The position numbers were made by a program, and so were the translations under genes. Below the pieces are notes generated by a model. The model searched no databases and was not told the DNA's origin. It worked only from the letters and a program-made list of their open reading frames with translations. From positions 1-10,497 of the forward strand of contig WRGP01000191.1 in assembly GCA_009787135.1 (NCBI GenBank): a stretch of 10,497 nucleotides of DNA. The letters run 5' to 3'. This DNA is from Bacillota bacterium (GTDB taxonomy: Bacteria > Bacillota > Clostridia > Christensenellales > Aristaeellaceae). Below, piece by piece: positions 6,962-10,497 of this stretch; within the stretch, counting starts at the first letter, position 1; each line of letters starts with the position of its first letter.

Positions 6962-7090
6962 ATCAAGGAGCCGCAGCCCTTGATTGCAATCCAGCATCGG
7001 CGGCTTTTCCGCCGAACGGATGAAAATTCCAGAAGAATTTCATCCTCGCATCATCCCTGCCCGGAAATTCCGCGGAATTCCTGGGCAGGG
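6962..7090 (-). repeat. Four tandem hairpins in the rpsB-tsf intergenic RNA
   Basis: In transcript order (- strand) four inverted repeats follow one another. A: 7090-7055, CCCTGCCC/GGGCAGGG with an inner GGAATTCC/GGAATTTCC stem, 16 pairs with two bulges. B: 7045-7018, GGATGAAATTC pairing with GAATTTTCATCC, one bulge. C: 7014-6998, CGGCGG/CCGCCG with a 5-base loop. D: 6984-6962, ATCAAGG/CCTTGAT with a 9-base loop. None has a U-run, so they are not intrinsic terminators. They fill most of the 226-base gap and end about 35-40 bases before the tsf ribosome binding site. A role in mRNA stability or in setting S2 versus EF-Ts output is possible but not shown. Confidence 0.6.
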
Positions 7091-7138
7091 CTTTCCTATC
7101 CCCTTCCGCCGCACAAACCTCAGTGCATGCGGTTAGAT

Positions 7139-7867
7139 TTATGCGGTTACTTCTTCCTCGTCCGCCACGGCTTCTTCCATCTGTTCACCCTGCTTGCCTT
7201 CCAGCACGGCGTCGGCCATTTTGCCGGCAATCAGCTTTACGGCGCGAATCGCGTCGTCATTGCCGGGAATTACATAATCAATTTCATCCGGATCGCAGTT
7301 GGTGTCCACAATGCCCACGACCGGAATGCCGAGAATGCGGGCTTCCGCCACGGCGATGTGTTCCTTGCGCGGGTCCACGACGAACAGCGCGCCCGGCAGC
7401 TTCTTCATTTCGCGGATGCCGCCCAGGTTCGCCTCCAGCTTTTCACGTTCGTGCTGCAGCTTGATAACTTCCTTCTTGGGCAGCAGGTCAAACTGGCCGG
7501 ACGCCTCCATCTGGTCGATGCGGCTTAAGCGGTCCACCCGGGTGCGGATGGTCTTGAAATTGGTCAGCATGCCGCCAAGCCAGCGGTTGTTCACAAAGAA
7601 CATGTTGCAGCGCTTGGCTTCTTGCTCAATGGATTCCTGCGCCTGCTTCTTGGTGCCCACAAACAGAACCGACTTGCCCTCCATCGCCACATCGCGGATG
7701 AACATGTACGCCTCGTCGATCTTGCGGACGGTCTTTTGCAGGTCAATGATATAAATGCCGTTCCGCTCGGTAAAGATGTACGGCGCCATCTTGGGGTTCC
7801 AGCGGCGCGTCTGATGGCCAAAGTGTACGCCCGCCTCCAGCAGCTGTTTCATGGAAATGACTGCCAT
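7139..7867 (-). CDS. rpsB: 30S ribosomal protein S2
   Basis: This 242-residue protein is a surface component of the small ribosomal subunit, needed to bring S1 or its equivalent to the 30S particle. Signature stretches are LLEAGVHFGHQTRRWNPKMAPYIF (starting near residue 9), FVNNRWLGGMLTNF (91-104), VVDPRKEHIAVAEA (163-176) and the C-terminal IPGNDDAIRAVKLI (200-213). The acidic tail (227-242) is typical of Firmicute S2. AAGGAGGGAAATTC precedes the ATG, a near-perfect ribosome binding site. It heads the rpsB-tsf-pyrH unit, with its promoter about 110-135 bases upstream. Confidence 0.98.
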   Translation of the reverse strand: MAVISMKQLLEAGVHFGHQTRRWNPKMAPYIFTERNGIYIIDLQKTVRKIDEAYMFIRDVAMEGKSVLFVGTKKQAQESIEQEAKRCNMFFVNNRWLGGMLTNFKTIRTRVDRLSRIDQMEASGQFDLLPKKEVIKLQHEREKLEANLGGIREMKKLPGALFVVDPRKEHIAVAEARILGIPVVGIVDTNCDPDEIDYVIPGNDDAIRAVKLIAGKMADAVLEGKQGEQMEEAVADEEEVTA

Positions 7868-7974
7868 GAATTTCCCTCCTTGTTTTTTCCACCTTCCGCG
7901 TCATTCCGGCAAGGCACCGCGCGATGTGCGCCCGGCACGCCCCCGCCAGTCGGCAAAAGTGCGTTTTCTGAGGT

Positions 7975-8003
7975 AGTATAGCACAGGCCTTGCGGCTGCG
8001 CAA
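7975..8003 (-). promoter_or_regulatory. Sigma-A promoter of the rpsB-tsf-pyrH operon
   Basis: On the - strand TTGCGC (8003-7998) and TATACT (7980-7975) are separated by exactly 17 bases, and TGC immediately precedes the -10 (extended -10). Transcription would start near 7968, giving a G+C-rich leader of about 100 bases before the rpsB ATG. The spacer contains part of a CTTGCG/CGCAAG dyad (7989-8004), and another CCGCAAG copy lies at 8012-8018. I recognise no known S2-binding leader motif. Confidence 0.7.
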
Positions 8004-8086
8004 GTATATTTCCGCAAGACCTGCAAGGCTATAGGGCAATCGCCTATTAAAATAAAGAGAAATCGAACCAAACATGGCACTTGGCA

Positions 8087-8830
8087 CTATTTCACCCGCT
8101 CATATTCGGAAAGCTCCCGCCGCCATTCCTCCGTAAACTCTTCTAACACCAGACCAGACGTCGTCATATACGCGGCGGCCAGGACTCCCACGTAGCGCAG
8201 GTGCCATGGTTCGTAGGAAATGCCCGTGATTTCCTCTTTTCCCTTAGGATAGCGGAGGATAAATCCATACCGCGCGCAGTTATCCGCAAGCCACTTCCCT
8301 TCTTTTGTATCCCCAAAGGATGTTCGAAAGCCATCCCGATAGGCCCAGCCCACCACATCCGCCGCCAGGCCTGACTGGTGCTCCGACGCGCCGGCCCGCT
8401 GTACAACGCCATCGTCCCGGCCCAGCTTTTTCACGCGGTTATAGTGCTGAATCTCCTGCGCGCGAAAGTCTCGGTACGCGGAACCCACATAGAGCTTGAC
8501 GCCTTCCGCCCGCGCGCCCGCAAAAAGCGCGGCCAGCGCGTCCGCCGCGATGGCGCGAAGCCTATAATCGCCCTTTTTCGTCGCCGGCACCGCAACGCTG
8601 ACCAGCGTGTACATGTCCAGGCTTTGGTCAGGGTACGCTTTGTCCAGCGGATTGTCCCTGTTGATCAGGCGCAGAACATCATCGGGATCCTTCAGCACGC
8701 AGAGCGGTACCGGGTAAACCCACTCCACTTGCCCAACGCCGCCCACGCCGTCCGCAAAAATCAGTTCCGCACGGCAAAAAGAAGCGGAAAGCAGTCCCGC
8801 CAGCAGCGCCATACATACGTATTTTTTCAT
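8087..8830 (-). CDS. Secreted VanY-type (M15B) D-Ala-D-Ala carboxypeptidase
   Basis: From the chosen start this is a 247-residue exported zinc peptidase that trims the terminal D-alanine from peptidoglycan stem peptides. A signal peptide covers residues 1-21 (MKKY basic start, hydrophobic core, likely cut after CRA); there is no lipobox. The VanY catalytic domain shows SAYRDFRAQ (117-125), the zinc motif SEHQSGLAADV (149-159) with H151 and D158, and EPWHLRYVG (207-215) with catalytic E207 and zinc ligand H210. A longer frame opens at a GTG (8890), but it adds a non-hydrophobic stretch before the signal peptide, has no ribosome binding site, and starts upstream of the candidate promoter; ATG 8830 also has only a weak ribosome binding site. 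Although it resembles vanY, it is unlinked to the two-component genes at 93-1794 and shares the G+C-rich core composition, so it is likely a housekeeping wall enzyme rather than vancomycin resistance. Confidence 0.9.
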   Translation of the reverse strand: MKKYVCMALLAGLLSASFCRAELIFADGVGGVGQVEWVYPVPLCVLKDPDDVLRLINRDNPLDKAYPDQSLDMYTLVSVAVPATKKGDYRLRAIAADALAALFAGARAEGVKLYVGSAYRDFRAQEIQHYNRVKKLGRDDGVVQRAGASEHQSGLAADVVGWAYRDGFRTSFGDTKEGKWLADNCARYGFILRYPKGKEEITGISYEPWHLRYVGVLAAAYMTTSGLVLEEFTEEWRRELSEYERVK

Positions 8831-8854
8831 AGTAATCACGTTTTCTGTATTTTT

Positions 8855-8884
8855 TTTAAAATTCCTGCCGAATTTCGTTGACAA
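8855..8884 (-). promoter_or_regulatory. Candidate promoter of the carboxypeptidase gene
   Basis: On the - strand TTGTCA (8884-8879, 5 of 6 matches) is followed after 18 bases by TTTAAA (8860-8855, 4 of 6). Transcription would start near 8848, about 18 bases before the ATG at 8830, which supports that start over the GTG at 8890. The -35 box overlaps, on the opposite strand, the -35 of the divergent oxidoreductase promoter. Confidence 0.4.
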
Positions 8885-8906
8885 ACTCACCCAAGTATGC
8901 TTTACT
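8878..8906 (+). promoter_or_regulatory. Sigma-A promoter of the FAD-oxidoreductase operon
   Basis: A perfect -35 TTGACA (8878-8883) is followed after 17 bases by TTTACT (8901-8906), preceded by TGC (extended -10). Transcription would start near 8913, leaving a leader of about 90 bases that contains the long hairpin at 8927-8983. Confidence 0.7.
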
Positions 8907-8926
8907 GTCCATACGCCGGGGCAGAG

Positions 8927-8983
8927 AAATAGAGAGCCAAGACGATGGGCCCTTCCGAAGGGTTTATTGTTATGGCTCTATTT
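8927..8983 (+). promoter_or_regulatory. Long hairpin in the 5' leader of the oxidoreductase mRNA
   Basis: The leader folds on itself over 57 bases. The lower stem pairs 8927-8939 with 8973-8983 (AAATAGAGCCA type, with a two-base bulge). After a short mismatch the upper stem pairs 8942-8954 with 8958-8970, closing on loop CCG. The upper stem includes four G-U pairs, three in a row (8947-8949 with 8963-8965). These pair only in the + strand RNA, which argues for a real RNA structure. The ribosome binding site starts 5 bases after it. The top CCCTT/AAGGG stem followed by TTTATTGTTAT could also act as a weak attenuator. I recognise no known riboswitch. Confidence 0.55.
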
Positions 8984-9002
8984 AGGTGAAAGGGGCGGTT
9001 CC

Positions 9003-10436
9003 ATGCGGGTAGACGTGCTGGTAATCGGCGGAGGCGTGGTTGGGTGTGCCATTGCCCGACAGCTTTCGTCCGCAAAGATCAAAATAGCGCTTGCGGAGGC
9101 GCGCGAAGACGTTTCGACGGGCGCCTCAATGGCCAACAGCGGAATCGTGCACGCGGGGTATGACGCTACGCCGGGCAGCCTTATGGCAAGGATGAACGTA
9201 CGGGGCAATGCCCTGTACGATACATGGTGTCAGGCGCTGGAGGTACCTCTCTCTCGCGTCGGCTCGCTTGTGATCGCCTTTTCCAAAGAGGAGGAAGAAA
9301 CGCTTCAACACCTCCTGCGGCAAGGCGAAGCAAACGGCGTGCCGGATCTTTCAATTGTGACAGGGGATGAAGCCCGGCGGCTGGAGCCGATGCTTTCAAA
9401 TGACGTGACAGCCGCGCTCTACGCCGGAACGGGCGCCATTACATGCCCCTATCAATTTACGATAGCCTGTTATGAAAACGCCGTGCGAAACGGCGTGCGG
9501 GCTTTCCTGAACGCGCCCGTTACCGCTTTGCAAAAAACGCGGGAGGGGTTTACCGCGCAGTGCGGGCCGCACGCGATCGAGGCCGGCTATGTCGTCAACG
9601 CCGCCGGTCTTTTCGCGGACGACATCGCGGCCATGGTGGGCGACTTTGGCTTTACAATCCGCCCGCGAAAGGGCGAATACATGCTGTTCGACCGCGCCGC
9701 CAGCACGCTTTCCCGCGTCCTCTTTCAAACGCCTACCAAGATGGGCAAAGGCGTGCTCGTCAGCCCGACGGTGGACGGCAACGCGTACGCGGGACCTACC
9801 GCGCTCGATCAGGACGAGCGCACGGACAGGCAAACCACGGCGGACGGCATGGCCGAAATCCGCGCGCTCTCGCTCAAATCCGTACCCGCGCTGGACCTGC
9901 GCGCGGTGATCACCGCCTTTGCCGGGGTGCGCGCAATGCCATCCACAGGCGATTTCATCCTGCGGCCCAGCGAGGCCGCGCCGCGCATGATCCACGCCGC
10001 GGGCATCTGTTCCCCCGGCCTGAGCAGCGCGCCCGCCATCGCGGAATATGTGGCCGCGCTGCTCAAGGACGCCGGGCTGGCGCTGCCCGCAAACGAAGAT
10101 TTTGACCCCCACCGCCCCGCCATTCGCCGGTTTGCCGAAATGACCAACGAAGAGAGGGCGGAGGCGATCCGCCAAAATTCTCTTTATGGCCGCGTGATCT
10201 GCCGCTGCGAGACGATCACCGAGGCGGAAATTGTGGAGGCCGTGCGCCGTGGCGGCCATACCCTTGACGGCGTGAAACGCCGCACCCGCGCCGGCATGGG
10301 GCGCTGCCAGGGCGGATTTTGCTCTCCCCGCGTCATGGAAATTATCAGCCGTGAGAAGGGCATCCCGATGACGGACATCACCAAGTTTGGTGGCGGATCA
10401 AGGCTGCTCATAGGCAAGCTAAAGGAGGTGCGGTAA
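9003..10436 (+). CDS. GlpA-like FAD-dependent oxidoreductase with BFD-type [2Fe-2S] domain
   Basis: This 477-residue flavoprotein belongs to the DAO/GlpA/LhgO group. The N-terminal dinucleotide fold has VLVIGGGVVGCAIARQL (G9, G10, G11, G14), and GASMANSGIVHAGY (40-53) is the second FAD contact typical of this subgroup. The substrate domain follows, and FAD-binding ends with the HAAGICSPGLSSAPAIAEY stretch (331-349). The C-terminal BFD-like [2Fe-2S] domain has C400, C402, C435 and C440 (CxC, 32 residues, CxxxxC). Anaerobic glycerol-3-phosphate dehydrogenase subunit A has this layout, but 2-hydroxyacid or amine oxidation is also possible. ATG 9003 is chosen because GAAAGGGG lies 7 bases upstream; an earlier in-frame ATG at 8967 lies inside the leader hairpin without a ribosome binding site. 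A second FAD oxidoreductase gene follows directly, as in GlpA-GlpB pairs. Confidence 0.9.
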   Translation: MRVDVLVIGGGVVGCAIARQLSSAKIKIALAEAREDVSTGASMANSGIVHAGYDATPGSLMARMNVRGNALYDTWCQALEVPLSRVGSLVIAFSKEEEETLQHLLRQGEANGVPDLSIVTGDEARRLEPMLSNDVTAALYAGTGAITCPYQFTIACYENAVRNGVRAFLNAPVTALQKTREGFTAQCGPHAIEAGYVVNAAGLFADDIAAMVGDFGFTIRPRKGEYMLFDRAASTLSRVLFQTPTKMGKGVLVSPTVDGNAYAGPTALDQDERTDRQTTADGMAEIRALSLKSVPALDLRAVITAFAGVRAMPSTGDFILRPSEAAPRMIHAAGICSPGLSSAPAIAEYVAALLKDAGLALPANEDFDPHRPAIRRFAEMTNEERAEAIRQNSLYGRVICRCETITEAEIVEAVRRGGHTLDGVKRRTRAGMGRCQGGFCSPRVMEIISREKGIPMTDITKFGGGSRLLIGKLKEVR

Positions 10437-10497
10437 GTGACGTACGCGGTAGACGTGGCCATCCTCGGCGGCGGGCCGGCGGGACTGGCTGCGGCGC
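10437..10497 (+). CDS. Start of a second FAD/NAD(P)-dependent oxidoreductase (GlpB-like or thioredoxin-reductase-like), partial
   Basis: A GTG start at 10437 directly abuts the stop of the preceding gene and has AAAGGAGGTG at 10421-10430, 6 bases upstream. The 20 codons seen encode (M)TYAVDVAILGGGPAGLAAA, an FAD-binding Rossmann start with the GGGPAGLAA fingerprint. The window ends here. In Firmicutes a GlpA-like protein with a BFD domain is usually followed by such a pyridine-nucleotide-type flavoprotein, often then by a DUF1667 protein, and the products act as one complex. By this pattern it is the electron-transfer partner of the preceding enzyme. The fold is clear; the specific role is inference. 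Confidence 0.85.
   Translation, partial: MTYAVDVAILGGGPAGLAAA

Noticed and set aside
93..8890. VanR-VanS-VanY type vancomycin resistance cluster
   Set aside because: The VanY-like gene is separated from the two-component genes by the rpsB-tsf-pyrH operon, has core-genome composition, and no vanH, ligase or vanX is present. The two-component genes are directly joined to an ABC transporter instead.
9396..10259. Long - strand open frame of 287 codons opposite the GlpA-like gene
   Set aside because: The sense strand encodes a clear flavoprotein with complete motifs. The antisense product is Arg/Gly/Ala-rich without domains.

Overview
The window looks like a chromosome segment of a low-to-mid GC Gram-positive bacterium of the Clostridia. 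This is judged from the protein character, the strong AGGAGG-type ribosome binding sites and the rpsB-tsf-pyrH order. No species is claimed. Two parts differ visibly in composition. Positions 1 to about 5300 are A+T-richer. Positions about 5340 to 10497 are G+C-rich, with many GCC, CGC and GGC codons.

Left part (1-5174, all + strand): the tail of an excisionase/MerR-like helix-turn-helix protein overlaps an OmpR-type response regulator gene. One base after that comes a sensor histidine kinase, then an ABC ATPase and a large two-unit FtsX-type permease. A strong hairpin terminator at 5254-5272 closes the unit. Together these form a two-component system plus peptide/antibiotic-type ABC exporter cassette. 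Four GTGAC/GTCAC half-sites spaced exactly 11 bp apart lie at the 3' end of the kinase gene, just upstream of a probable promoter for the ABC genes. They are the likely binding site of the regulator. Composition, orientation and the truncated DNA-binding gene at the left edge suggest a horizontally acquired module.

Middle part (5352-7867, - strand): rpsB (ribosomal protein S2), tsf (EF-Ts) and pyrH (UMP kinase), in the conserved order. A good sigma-A promoter at 8003-7975 drives rpsB. The two intergenic gaps are long (about 200-230 bp) and rich in hairpins. The usual next gene, frr, is not in the window; the foreign-looking module occupies the space after pyrH.

Right part: a secreted VanY/M15-type D-Ala-D-Ala carboxypeptidase on the - strand (start 8830), divergent from a + strand operon. 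That operon encodes a GlpA-like FAD oxidoreductase with a C-terminal BFD-type [2Fe-2S] domain, then the first codons of a second FAD/NAD(P) oxidoreductase, cut by the window end. The two divergent promoters appear to share one -35 hexamer. The leader of the oxidoreductase mRNA can fold into a long G-U-containing hairpin directly before its ribosome binding site. The most notable items are the 11-bp regulator sites, this structured leader, the tandem hairpins between rpsB and tsf, and the cassette placed behind pyrH.
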